63,573 nt of DNA from Candidatus Woesearchaeota archaeon (GCA_016184145.1 JACPDF010000024.1:1-63573), one strand, 5' to 3'. Positions 1 to 9,369 are shown, counted from the stretch's first letter. The notes: generated by a model not told the origin, from the letters alone. Program-made: numbers and translations.

Positions 1-203
1 TAAAGATTTCCTTGTTATCCATTCTCATTGACCCCCTAACGTTTTTTTGTATAGTATTGCTGTAAAATTCCTGTTTTAGAATATATTTTGGAGTATATAG
101 TCATATTTAAAGGTTTCGAAAACAAAAGTTTTGCCGCCGGAGATGCAGGCTTTTGCCAAAGCTTGCAGCCTTTACAGAGGTTGGTGCGAAATTCTAATTC
201 GTG

Positions 204-245
204 CAGTGAAATGCGAGTGAGCTTGCGAACTCGCTCACAATTCAC
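204..245 (-). repeat. Dispersed palindromic extragenic repeat, copy A (minus orientation)
   Basis: Reverse complement GTGAATTGTGAGCGAGTTCGCAAGCTCACTCGCATTTCACTG matches the 9180-9221 copy at 39/42 positions. Confidence 0.85.
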
Positions 246-415
246 GAGCCTTAGCATTGCATCTCAACTTTGCAATACTTTGTATTGCTCAGGTCGCATA
301 TTCCAATCCTGCGGAGCTTTCTGCATTGGCAAAACACGCACAAGCACCGATTTTCGCACCAACCTCACCTTTACAACAAAGCTTATAAACAAAAATTAAT
401 TTATTTTACAGTTCG

Positions 416-2200
416 TTGAAAAACAAGAATAATATGATTGTGCATGCACCCACTGGAATAGGGAAGACTGTTTCTGCGCTCGCGCCATGTTTGAGCTTTG
501 CCTTGAAGAAAGGCCTTGCTGTTTTTTTCCTTACATCAAGGCAGACCCAGCATAAGATTGCAGTAGATACATTAAAGCAGATAAAGAAAAAGCACGGGAA
601 TGATTTTGGGGTTGTTGATTTAATCGGAAAGAAATGGATGTGCTTACAAGAAGCGGATGCATTGCAGAATTCTGATTTTTTGGAGTACTGCAAAAAGCTG
701 AGGGACAAGGATGAGTGCGAGTTTTATGTTAATACAAGGAAAAAGTCAAGACAGCCAACTATAGCTGCAAGCAGCAAGCTAAATGAATTGAAAATTTTGG
801 GGCCGATGCATGTGCAGGAGTTGGTGGAGGAATGCAAAAAGCCAAAACTGTGCCCCTATGAGATAGCTTCTTTCATGGCCAAGGACGCCAAAGTCATTAT
901 TGCAGACTACAATTATGTTTTTAATCCTAATATCAGAGACAGCTTGTTTGCAAGGGCCGGCAAAAAGCTTGAAGAGAGCATAATAATTGTTGATGAGGGG
1001 CATAATCTGCCAGGAAGGACCAGGGAATTATTAACTGCGAAGATTTCTTCCTTTATGATAGACAGGGCGCTTAAAGAAGCCGGTAAATTTGAGCATTTTG
1101 ACGCTCTTGTCAAATTAAAAAATCTGAGGGAGATTTTTGAAAGTTTGGGAGCGGAGCTGAATTTTAACAAGGAAGAAAAATTTGTGAGGAAGCATGAGTT
1201 TATAGATAAGGTAAATGAAGGCATGGATTATGATGAGCTTATTTCAGATCTTGCTTTTGTAGGAGATGACATAAGGGAAAGGCAGAAGCAGAGCTATGTT
1301 GGGAGTGTCGGGAAATTTCTGGAAGCGTGGCTGGGTAATGATGAGGGATTTGCAAGGATATTGGCAAAAACCGGCAATGGTAATTTAATTTTGAACTATA
1401 AATGCCTTGACCCATCTTTAATGACAAGGGAAGTCATAGAAAGGAGCTATGCGACAATAATGATGTCAGGAACTTTAACTCCTACAGCAATGTATGGCGA
1501 TATTCTTGGCTTTCCAAAAGAAAGCATTGAGAAAATTTATGGCAATCCTTTTCCAAAAAATAACAGGTTATGCCTGATAATACCGGAGACAACGACAAAA
1601 TTCACAAGAAGGGGTGATGAGGAATACAAAAATATAGCCAATGTGTGCAATAAGATTATTAGTAAGATAAATGGGAATTCTATTTTGTTTTTTCCCAGTT
1701 ATGATCTTAGGGACAAGGTTTACAGGTATTTTTTTGAGATATGCAAAAAAAAGAAGATTATTGAGAAGCCAAACCTTGGCAAAGAGGAAAAGGAGGGCAT
1801 CCTTGAAGAGTTTAAAAGAAATAAAAAAGACGGCTCTGTTTTATTGGCTGTTTCTGCAGGCAGTTTTGGGGAAGGTATAGACCTGCCTGGAGATTTTCTA
1901 AAGGGAGTTGTTATTGTTGGACTGCCCTTAGAAAAGCCTGATTTGGAGACAAAAGAGCTTATTGATTATTACCAGGAAAAATATGGGAAGGGCTTTGAGT
2001 ATGGTTATATATTTCCAGCGATAACAAAATGTCTGCAGAATGCAGGAAGGTGCATAAGATCAGAGACCGACAAGGGAGCAATAATATTTTTGGATGAGAG
2101 ATTTGCATGGCAGAATTATTACAAGTGCCTGCCTTCGGATATGGACTTCAAGATAAGCAAGAACTATGAGGAGAGGATTGAAAGGTTCTTTAGCTCTTAG
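416..2200 (+). CDS. XPD/Rad3-type (SF2) DNA helicase, short N-terminus, TTG start
   Basis: Walker A APTGIGKT, DEGHN box, C-terminal SGTLTP, GSFGEGIDLPG and NAGRCIRS motifs; TATA-like TTATAAAC about 30 nt upstream of the TTG. Confidence 0.85.
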   Translation: MKNKNNMIVHAPTGIGKTVSALAPCLSFALKKGLAVFFLTSRQTQHKIAVDTLKQIKKKHGNDFGVVDLIGKKWMCLQEADALQNSDFLEYCKKLRDKDECEFYVNTRKKSRQPTIAASSKLNELKILGPMHVQELVEECKKPKLCPYEIASFMAKDAKVIIADYNYVFNPNIRDSLFARAGKKLEESIIIVDEGHNLPGRTRELLTAKISSFMIDRALKEAGKFEHFDALVKLKNLREIFESLGAELNFNKEEKFVRKHEFIDKVNEGMDYDELISDLAFVGDDIRERQKQSYVGSVGKFLEAWLGNDEGFARILAKTGNGNLILNYKCLDPSLMTREVIERSYATIMMSGTLTPTAMYGDILGFPKESIEKIYGNPFPKNNRLCLIIPETTTKFTRRGDEEYKNIANVCNKIISKINGNSILFFPSYDLRDKVYRYFFEICKKKKIIEKPNLGKEEKEGILEEFKRNKKDGSVLLAVSAGSFGEGIDLPGDFLKGVVIVGLPLEKPDLETKELIDYYQEKYGKGFEYGYIFPAITKCLQNAGRCIRSETDKGAIIFLDERFAWQNYYKCLPSDMDFKISKNYEERIERFFSS

Positions 2201-2304
2201 TGTTGGTTTATTTTATTACTAAAATACTAAACTAGTATACAAAAACGTAATATTTATATATGAGTTATATATTTATATAATAGTTATACTTATCCACTAC
2301 CAAG

Positions 2305-2709
2305 ATGGTTATTTTGTTTGACCGGTTTAATCTGCCGGAGGACATATATGAGGTTATTTTTGCAACTAAGCAGCAGATCATTGTAGCGAAGCTGCTTATT
2401 GAAATGATTAAGGGAAATGGAGGAGAGATAAACAAAACAGAGATGAGTTTGTTTGCGACAAAGCTGCATGAGGGCAGCTTAATTACAGACTTGATAGAGG
2501 AAGAGCCTTACAAGGGAAAGAAAGTAAAGGTTTCCTATAACAAAAGGCAGTTTTATGACAGGATTTTGACGCCAATGAAGAGCATGGGACTGATAGATTA
2601 CGACTTGTACAAGAAAACATACAAAATAAGCGACCACTTCAACAAGGAGATGATAAGAATAGGGCTTTTATGGCTCAAGGAAATGAGGAAGCCAGCAAAA
2701 AAATCATAG
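2305..2709 (+). CDS. Hypothetical protein, winged-helix-like
   Basis: ORF of 134 aa with AT-rich promoter upstream; Lys-rich helical composition; no firm family. Confidence 0.6.
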   Translation: MVILFDRFNLPEDIYEVIFATKQQIIVAKLLIEMIKGNGGEINKTEMSLFATKLHEGSLITDLIEEEPYKGKKVKVSYNKRQFYDRILTPMKSMGLIDYDLYKKTYKISDHFNKEMIRIGLLWLKEMRKPAKKS

Positions 2710-2895
2710 TTTTTAGGCCCCCCATCCAGAGTTCTTTCCAAACCACCCCCACGAATCGAAAGCGGGGGGGCCACTCACTTAAAAAAAGAGTTCAATAAAA
2801 TAGTTTAAGGGAAAAAGAGGTGATAGGGTGGTTTTTAGGATATTATAATACTAATTTTATTAAAAATAATTCCCGGGAATTTTAGGCTCGCCTCA

Positions 2896-2944
2896 GTGAA
2901 TTGTGAGCGAGTTCGCAAAAAATTCGCTCACTCGCATCTCACTG
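2896..2944 (+). repeat. Dispersed palindromic extragenic repeat, copy B
   Basis: GTGAATTGTGAGCGAGTTCGCAAAAAATTCGCTCACTCGCATCTCACTG; same core as copies A and C with an expanded loop. Confidence 0.8.
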
Positions 2945-3114
2945 GCTCGCATTGATTTGGATATTCCACTATAAGAACTCGCCTGCATTAATTGGCGAGA
3001 ATTTAAGTTTTCCTTTCAGAACTGAATTGAAAATTTGGAATGCTCATTATTAAATACCAGAAACTATTCTAACACAAAAACCTTTAAATATAATCGATAT
3101 TTGGGTTTACCATT

Positions 3115-6100
3115 ATGGGAGAGCAAAGCCAACAGGTAGCTGTAGAGGAGAAAAAAGATGGCAGGGCAGGGAAAGGCACAAAGATAAACAGGATTGTGAT
3201 GAACGGCTTCAAGAGCTTTGCGAAGCATACAGAGTTTCTGTTTAATGGCAACTTTAACTGCGTTTTGGGGCCCAATGGCTCGGGAAAAAGCAATGTTCTG
3301 GATGCATTATGCTTTGTTTTGGGAAAGAGCTCTGCAAAATCATTAAGGGCAGAGAAGTCTTCTAACTTGATATACAATGGCGGCAAAGCAAAAAATCCTG
3401 CTAAACAGGGTGAAGTCTCTATTTTCTTCGACAATTCCAATAAGATGTTTCCAACAGAGGATGGGGAAGTTAAAATAACAAGGATAGTGAGGCAGAACGG
3501 GCAAAGCGTGTATAAAATCAATGACGAGACAAGGACAAGGCAGGAAATCCTTGAGTTGCTCGGCATAGCAAGGATAAACCCGGATGCTTACAACATAATC
3601 CTCCAAGGAGACATAATAAAGCTTGTGGAAATGCACCCAAATGAAAGAATGGAGCTTATTGGGGAAATAGCAGGAATTTCAATGTATGAGGAAAAGAAGC
3701 ACAAGGCAGTTTTAGAGCTGGAAAAGGTTGATGAGAGGCTTAAGGAAACAGAGATTGTTTTAGCTGAAAGGAACACTTACCTTAAAGAGCTCAAGAAAGA
3801 CCGCGACCAGGCTTTGAAGTACAAGGACATGAATGAGCGCATCAAGGTAAACAAGGCCTCTTACTCAAAGCTGCAGATAGACAGGAAGGAAAGGGAAAGA
3901 AATGAGCTGCGGCAAAAATTAGAGGAAGCAAACAATGAATTAGAAAAAATCAACAATAAGATAGAGGCGCTAAAAAGCAACAACAGGGAGAAAAGAGAGG
4001 AGATAGACAAAATAACCAAAGAGATAGAGGAAAAAGGGGAAATAGGGCAGGTAAACCTTAACAAGGAAGTTGAGACATTAAAGATAGAGCTCACAAGGAA
4101 GAATTCAAGGACTGATGCCCTTAAAAACGAGCTGGCAAGATTAAGCCAGAGAAGAGGTGATATAAAAGAAGAGACTAAAGAAATAGAGGACAAGATAAAG
4201 CAGCTTGAGGAAGAGAAAGAAGAGATGATGCAGGATATAGAGAAAAAAAAGAAAGAAAGGAACAGCATTGCAAACAGGATAAAAGAGTTCAAGGAAAAGA
4301 ACAAGCTGGATAATGTAGGGGAGATTGAAAAACAAGTGGAGGAGATAGACAAAAAGGCAGAGGAGCTGGAAAAAGAGGTGCACGAGGCAAGGGAAAGGCA
4401 GCACAGCCTGATAAGGGAGAAGGACAGGCTAACGCACGAGGTAGGCACGATAGACGCGCAGATGAGCAAAGTCCTTGACATAGAAAAAGAGCACAAAAAG
4501 CAGCTGCAAGATTTGGAAACCAAGAGGAAAGAGTTTAAAGAGTCTACATTGGAGTTAAACAAGAAGCTTGACGAAGATTCAGGCATGGCTGCGCAGCTCT
4601 CAACCGCAAGAAGAAAAACAAATGCCAAAGAGGAGGAGCTTTCAAAGCTGAAGGCAAGACAAATTTCGGCAAGAGAGCTAAATTATGCTGATGTTGCAAT
4701 AAAAAGGATCCTGGAGCTGAAGAAGAAAAGAGGTGGGATTTACGGGACAGTTGCAGAGTTGGGAAATGTTGACTCAAAATACGCTTTGGCTTTGGAAATT
4801 GCAGCCGGGCCAAAGATAAAAAGCATTGTTGTTGAGGATGACAAGACTGCTTCTGAATGCATCCGCTACCTTAAAGACAATAAATTGGGCGTTGTGACCT
4901 TTTTGCCATTGAATAAGATAAACTCAAAACCAATGGACCCTGAGGCAAAAAAGCTTTCCAAATCAAATGGAAGCCATGGCCTTGCGCTTGATTTGGTTTC
5001 TTTTGACAACAGTTTCAAGAAAGTTTTTGAGTATGTTTTTGCCGACACTATAGTTGTGGACAACATAGATGTTGCCAGAAGATTAGGGATAGGAAATGCA
5101 AAATATGTTACTTTGGATGGCGATTTAGCGGAAAAAAGCGGAGCTATGCATGGCGGCTACAGGCTGAAGAGAAAGCAGAGCATGGGCTTCCAGGAAAAAG
5201 ACATTGCTGAGGAGATTGAAAAGCATGAGCAGGAGCTCAGGGAGCTTAAGAACACAATTGATGTGCTGGAAAAGAGAAGAATAGAGAATGAGGAGCTGAT
5301 TTCAGGATTAAGGGGTAGAAAAGCCGCTTTGGAAGGGGAGATAATAAAGACGGAAAAATCACTTCATCTTGATACTACCGATTTGGATGCATCCAAGGGA
5401 AAAAGGGATACTCTGCAGAAATATGAAGAAGAGGTTGACAGGAAAATAAAATTGGTGCAGGACAAGATTTCTTCCTTAAACAAGGAGCTTGCATTGGTAA
5501 AGACAGAGAAGCAGAAATTAAGGGCGAGCATAGCCCAATTAAGGAATCCTGCCTTATTGGCTGAGCTGAATGCTTTTGAGGAAAAGCACAAGGAGCTTAA
5601 CGAGGAAATCATAAAGATTGACTCTGAGATAAAGGCAAGGGACACGCAGTCAGAGAAAATCTACAAGAGCGAGCTGGAGAAAACAGACAAGATACTAAAG
5701 CAGATAGAGAAAGACGAGCAGGGATTCAACAGGGAAATGCAGCAGCTAATGAATGAAATCAAAAATAAAGAAAATGAGCTGCAAAAAAAAGAGGCTTTAG
5801 CGCAGGATTTCTATGCGAAGTTCAAAGGGCTGTTCAACAAAAGGTCTGAGATAGACAAGGAGATACAGAAGAATGACGGCTTGATCAGCAATAAACAGGA
5901 AGAAAGCAGGAATGTTGAGATTAAGGCCAACACATTATCTTTAAAGCATGCTGAGATACAGGCTGCCCTAGCTGGCCTGGAGCAGGAATTCCAGCAGTAT
6001 GAGGGCGTTAAGCTGGATTTGGAAAAGAATGAGGAACAATTGAGGGGCGAGATAAGCAAATTCGAGAGGATGAGGGAGCAGATTGGAAGCGTCAATATGA

Positions 6101-6675
6101 GGGCTTTGGATATATATGAGGATGTGGAAAAGCAATACCATGTCTTGCTGGAAAAGAAAGAAAGCCTCGGCAAAGAAAAGGAAGATGTATTGAAGATGAT
6201 GGGAGAGATAGAAGGGAAGAAAAAAGACTTGTTTATGAGCGTATTTGATGCTGTAAACGCCAATTTCCAGAAATTCTTTTCAATGCTGACGACAAAAGGA
6301 GCCCAGGCTACACTGGTAATAGAAGACGAGGAAAATCCTTTTGAGGCAGGAGTGAGGATTAATGTAAAGATAACTGGAAGCAAATTTTTAGATATAAGAA
6401 GCCTGTCAGGAGGGGAAAAGACAATGACTGCCTTGGCTTTTATTTTTGCCATACAGGAGCATGAGCCAGCTTCTTTCTATGTGCTGGACGAGGTTGATGC
6501 TGCTTTGGACAAGCATAACAGCGAGAAGTTTGCAAAACTGATAAGGCAGTATTCCAATAATGCACAATATATAATAATAAGCCACAATGATGCTGTAATC
6601 TCGGAAGCAGACACTTTATACGGGGTTTCGATGAACGAGCATGGAATCTCCCAGGTTGTTAGTTTGAGGATTTAA
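3115..6675 (+). CDS. smc: Chromosome segregation protein SMC
   Basis: GPNGSGKSNVLDAL Walker A, long coiled coils, hinge, LSGGEKTMTALAFIFAI signature and VLDEVDAALD Walker B. Confidence 0.97.
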   Translation: MGEQSQQVAVEEKKDGRAGKGTKINRIVMNGFKSFAKHTEFLFNGNFNCVLGPNGSGKSNVLDALCFVLGKSSAKSLRAEKSSNLIYNGGKAKNPAKQGEVSIFFDNSNKMFPTEDGEVKITRIVRQNGQSVYKINDETRTRQEILELLGIARINPDAYNIILQGDIIKLVEMHPNERMELIGEIAGISMYEEKKHKAVLELEKVDERLKETEIVLAERNTYLKELKKDRDQALKYKDMNERIKVNKASYSKLQIDRKERERNELRQKLEEANNELEKINNKIEALKSNNREKREEIDKITKEIEEKGEIGQVNLNKEVETLKIELTRKNSRTDALKNELARLSQRRGDIKEETKEIEDKIKQLEEEKEEMMQDIEKKKKERNSIANRIKEFKEKNKLDNVGEIEKQVEEIDKKAEELEKEVHEARERQHSLIREKDRLTHEVGTIDAQMSKVLDIEKEHKKQLQDLETKRKEFKESTLELNKKLDEDSGMAAQLSTARRKTNAKEEELSKLKARQISARELNYADVAIKRILELKKKRGGIYGTVAELGNVDSKYALALEIAAGPKIKSIVVEDDKTASECIRYLKDNKLGVVTFLPLNKINSKPMDPEAKKLSKSNGSHGLALDLVSFDNSFKKVFEYVFADTIVVDNIDVARRLGIGNAKYVTLDGDLAEKSGAMHGGYRLKRKQSMGFQEKDIAEEIEKHEQELRELKNTIDVLEKRRIENEELISGLRGRKAALEGEIIKTEKSLHLDTTDLDASKGKRDTLQKYEEEVDRKIKLVQDKISSLNKELALVKTEKQKLRASIAQLRNPALLAELNAFEEKHKELNEEIIKIDSEIKARDTQSEKIYKSELEKTDKILKQIEKDEQGFNREMQQLMNEIKNKENELQKKEALAQDFYAKFKGLFNKRSEIDKEIQKNDGLISNKQEESRNVEIKANTLSLKHAEIQAALAGLEQEFQQYEGVKLDLEKNEEQLRGEISKFERMREQIGSVNMRALDIYEDVEKQYHVLLEKKESLGKEKEDVLKMMGEIEGKKKDLFMSVFDAVNANFQKFFSMLTTKGAQATLVIEDEENPFEAGVRINVKITGSKFLDIRSLSGGEKTMTALAFIFAIQEHEPASFYVLDEVDAALDKHNSEKFAKLIRQYSNNAQYIIISHNDAVISEADTLYGVSMNEHGISQVVSLRI

Positions 6676-6695
6676 TTGGGGATTTCATCTTATTC

Positions 6696-7394
6696 TCATT
6701 TTTTATAGTTAAACCCGTATTTGAACTTGTCAGTTTTAATCTCTCCGAAAAGAAGCCTGTGGAGCCCTGAAAAGAATAATTTTGAGAAGAGATTAAACCT
6801 TCCTTCGCTGTCAAACCTTCTCATGGAAGTGTAGGTCCTTACGCTGCTTAAAATCCTGAATTTCCCGTGTTTTCCCGCTCTCCTTACATAGTCCATGTCT
6901 TCTGACAGCCTTATTTTCTCGTCAAATCCCCTTATTTTTTCATGTACGCTTTTTTTGCAGAAAATCCCGGAGCCTGGGGCGTGGGGATAGAAAAACTGCG
7001 TTGCGTAAATCCAGAAGTTGAAAAGCGCAAACGCAATCTTATCAACAATTCTTTTGCCCAACGGCCACACATAGCAGCCTGCAGCATCAAGATTTTTTCT
7101 TTTTATTTCATCCAGTGATTTCTTTAGAAAATCCTTTCCCATGATGCAATCAGCGTCTATGAAAAACAAAATGCCTCCTTTTGCTGCTTTTGCCCCATTG
7201 TTCCTCGCTATTGGAGGCTTTCCCCCCTTAACAATCCTACATCCATATTTTTTTGCTAGCTGCCTTGTTTTGTCTTTTGAATTATAATCTGCAACTACGA
7301 TTTCATAATCCTTAAAGCTCTGGTTTTTTACAGAATCCAACAATTTTGGGAGGTATTTTTCTTCATTTAGTGTCGGGATGATAATGCTCAGCAT
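6696..7394 (-). CDS. Glycosyltransferase family 2
   Basis: SIIIPTLNEEKYLPKLLDSV...FIDADCIMGKDFL motifs. Confidence 0.9.
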   Translation of the reverse strand: MLSIIIPTLNEEKYLPKLLDSVKNQSFKDYEIVVADYNSKDKTRQLAKKYGCRIVKGGKPPIARNNGAKAAKGGILFFIDADCIMGKDFLKKSLDEIKRKNLDAAGCYVWPLGKRIVDKIAFALFNFWIYATQFFYPHAPGSGIFCKKSVHEKIRGFDEKIRLSEDMDYVRRAGKHGKFRILSSVRTYTSMRRFDSEGRFNLFSKLFFSGLHRLLFGEIKTDKFKYGFNYKK

Positions 7395-7434
7395 TTTATT
7401 TTTAGAATTAATGCGCGTTTATAAAAGTAATGAA

Positions 7435-7575
7435 TGCGTCGGCCGGGACAATCGGTACTTTTTCCAAGCACTTTCGAATTTCCGAACAATCCAATTGACT
7501 GCTTCCCGGATAAACGGCTTGGAAGGCCGTTGTCATATAAACGCAACTCCAGTTGTGCCGTTAGACCACCGACGC
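7435..7575 (-). tRNA. tRNA-Gly(TCC), interrupted by insertions in D-loop and T-loop (or a pseudo-tRNA)
   Basis: Acceptor GCGTCGG/CCGACGC, D-arm GTCTAACGG...GAC, anticodon arm AACGGC-CTTCCAA-GCCGTT, T-stem CCGGG/CCCGG; total 141 nt against ~73 expected. Confidence 0.7.
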
Positions 7576-7639
7576 ATCAAAGGCAAAAGATTGGTAAAAG
7601 GTTTATAAATTTAATTGTTTTATCCAAAATCACGATACC

Positions 7640-8086
7640 ATTGACTATTTTAATTTTAATGATATTGGCAAGGAGCCAAAGATCATAGAATTTCTTAATG
7701 ATATAAGCAATGATAATGACTCTATTGAGCTGAATTTAATAAAGAACAAGGCTTACAAAGAAGCTGTTATAATGTCCCTGCATATTATTAACGAGGAAAG
7801 CGGGATTTTAAAAGAAATTACGAAAGATGAGCAAAAAACCTTTGGCGGAAGCAAACTGTTTTATGTAAATGATAACTTTGACAAAATCCTTGTCATGGCA
7901 GTCAAAGGAAGCATGGATGGAAAGCTCAACATGGTTGTAAACAGGCTAAACAAGATAAATGAGAGGATATACAGGCTAAATACAAAGATAAAAAAGGGTA
8001 ATATGGAAATGTACCTGAAAAGGAAAAGCATAAACGACAAGAAGGATGCTATAGTAAATATGATTAATAAGAATCTTAAAGTCTAG
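7640..8086 (+). CDS. Hypothetical protein; ORF-track start at 7772, likely true start upstream at a non-canonical codon
   Basis: Frame open and coding-like upstream of ATG 7772 (IDYFNFNDIGKEPKIIEFLNDISNDNDSIELNLIKNKAYKEAVI-M...); TATA box TTTATAAAT near 7603-7611. Confidence 0.5.
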   Translation: MDYFNFNDIGKEPKIIEFLNDISNDNDSIELNLIKNKAYKEAVIMSLHIINEESGILKEITKDEQKTFGGSKLFYVNDNFDKILVMAVKGSMDGKLNMVVNRLNKINERIYRLNTKIKKGNMEMYLKRKSINDKKDAIVNMINKNLKV

Positions 8087-9111
8087 GCTATATTTTTCTT
8101 TAGGCTCTCGACAAAATCCTTAAACTGGTGCTGCTTGACATTTGCGCCGCATGCATATTCATGGCCTCCGCCGTAGCCTTCCAAACCAACAAGCGCTTTA
8201 TTGAGGAGCGGAGGCAATATTGTTTTTTTGCTCCTGATGCTCATCCTCACATCATCATCTTTTCTCCTGCCGACTAAGATTATTTTATCCGGGAATTTGT
8301 ACAATAACTCATTTGCTATGTCTCCGGTAAAGCTCATCTTGTCGTCATCATAGGTAAAGACAAGCAGCTTATCCTTTGTAGCAGCTTTGAGCGCATCTTT
8401 CAGCATATTATCATACGTTTTGTTGAGCTTTTCAAATCTCCTGTAGATGAACTTTCCAGCGGCTGTTTCCTGATCAAGGATCTCGTAAGGGGTTTTTATC
8501 CTTGTAAGTATCTTGATGTTTTTCATAATTTCCTGGGTTTTCCCCTTAAGGCAGAAAGAGAATATCTTAATAAGCATTCCAAGCCTTGTGTTGAAGTATA
8601 TGTCTCCTATTGTTTTTTCATTGCCCATTAAATTAGGATACTGCGCCTTAAAATCATCCAAAAAATCAGGGATGTAATAGTCCGCTATACAGCCCAAGGC
8701 TGCTATCCATAAGTCCTGCTTGACTGCATTATAGCACATGTATGTTGTCGGCACATTTTCATCCTTTTTCCTTAGCCTGGGATTAAAATACAGCACCCCG
8801 TTAATCTCATGCGGGCCATGGTGGTCTATCCATATTATAGGAACGGGGCATGCATCGACAAAGCTCTGCTCCAACAAGGCAACGTCGAGGATAAAAACCT
8901 TGTCAGGCTTATAGTCTTCTAAGCTCGGTGCTAACCTGGCATCGAGTGTCGGGTGCGTCTTAACTAAAATGCCGTGCCCTTCCTTTTTATAGCGGTAAAG
9001 CAGCAAAAAAGAGGATAAGCCGTCAGGATCATCATCAAAGAAATACAAGGGGTTCTGGCAGTTGTCCAACTCATTTTTTATGTGCTGGTATTGTTTTTGG
9101 GTAAGCGCCAT
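8083..9111 (-). CDS. DHH family phosphoesterase
   Basis: DDDPDGLSS, DVALL, IDHHGP and GGHEYACG motifs. Confidence 0.9.
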   Translation of the reverse strand: MALTQKQYQHIKNELDNCQNPLYFFDDDPDGLSSFLLLYRYKKEGHGILVKTHPTLDARLAPSLEDYKPDKVFILDVALLEQSFVDACPVPIIWIDHHGPHEINGVLYFNPRLRKKDENVPTTYMCYNAVKQDLWIAALGCIADYYIPDFLDDFKAQYPNLMGNEKTIGDIYFNTRLGMLIKIFSFCLKGKTQEIMKNIKILTRIKTPYEILDQETAAGKFIYRRFEKLNKTYDNMLKDALKAATKDKLLVFTYDDDKMSFTGDIANELLYKFPDKIILVGRRKDDDVRMSIRSKKTILPPLLNKALVGLEGYGGGHEYACGANVKQHQFKDFVESLKKNIA

Positions 9112-9121
9112 TTGTCAAAAA

Positions 9122-9142
9122 CCGCCAGTCACAGACTGGCGG
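9122..9142. repeat. Perfect 9-bp hairpin CCGCCAGTC-ACA-GACTGGCGG
   Basis: Direct reading of inverted repeat. Confidence 0.9.
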
Positions 9143-9179
9143 AATTTATCTGCTTTTTATTGCATGAAGCGGTTTTTGA

Positions 9180-9221
9180 GTGAATTGTGAGCGAGCTCGC
9201 GAGCTCACTCGCATCTCACTG
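9180..9221 (+). repeat. Dispersed palindromic extragenic repeat, copy C
   Basis: GTGAATTGTGAGCGAGCTCGCGAGCTCACTCGCATCTCACTG. Confidence 0.85.
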
Positions 9222-9223
9222 CT

Positions 9224-9286
9224 CGGAAATTTTCTGTATGTAAAATTGCTTTCAGCCACTAGTTGTAAACTAGTGGAAAATTTCCG
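9224..9286. repeat. Nested inverted repeats: CGGAAATTTTC...GAAAATTTCCG enclosing CCACTAGTT-GTA-AACTAGTGG
   Basis: 11-bp perfect outer arms (9224-9234/9276-9286) and 9-bp perfect inner hairpin (9256-9276). Confidence 0.9.
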
Positions 9287-9369
9287 ACATTTTATCAGAT
9301 TTTTTGCTTATATTTAAATATGATGCATCTTTCAAAAGATTTATAATATTTGTTTTCTTATTAATAGTT

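Noticed and set aside
88-399. 103-aa plus-strand ORF before the XPD gene
   Set aside because: Overlaps palindromic repeat copy A and has atypical composition; no coding support.
2716-2772. GGCCCCCC...GGGGGGCC stem with a T-arm-like CCCCC...GAATCGAAAG...GGGGG segment, considered as a tRNA
   Set aside because: Too short (57 nt) and no D-arm or anticodon arm in the right order; more likely a hairpin/terminator downstream of 2305-2709.
3861-6452. Long minus-strand ORFs (255, 93 and 213 aa) opposite smc
   Set aside because: Ser/Leu/Phe-rich translations are the expected antisense of Lys/Glu-rich coiled-coil codons; no independent promoter or homology signal.
7378-7688. Two plus-strand ORFs (76 and 84 aa)
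   Set aside because: They run through the antisense of the interrupted tRNA-Gly; better explained by the tRNA.
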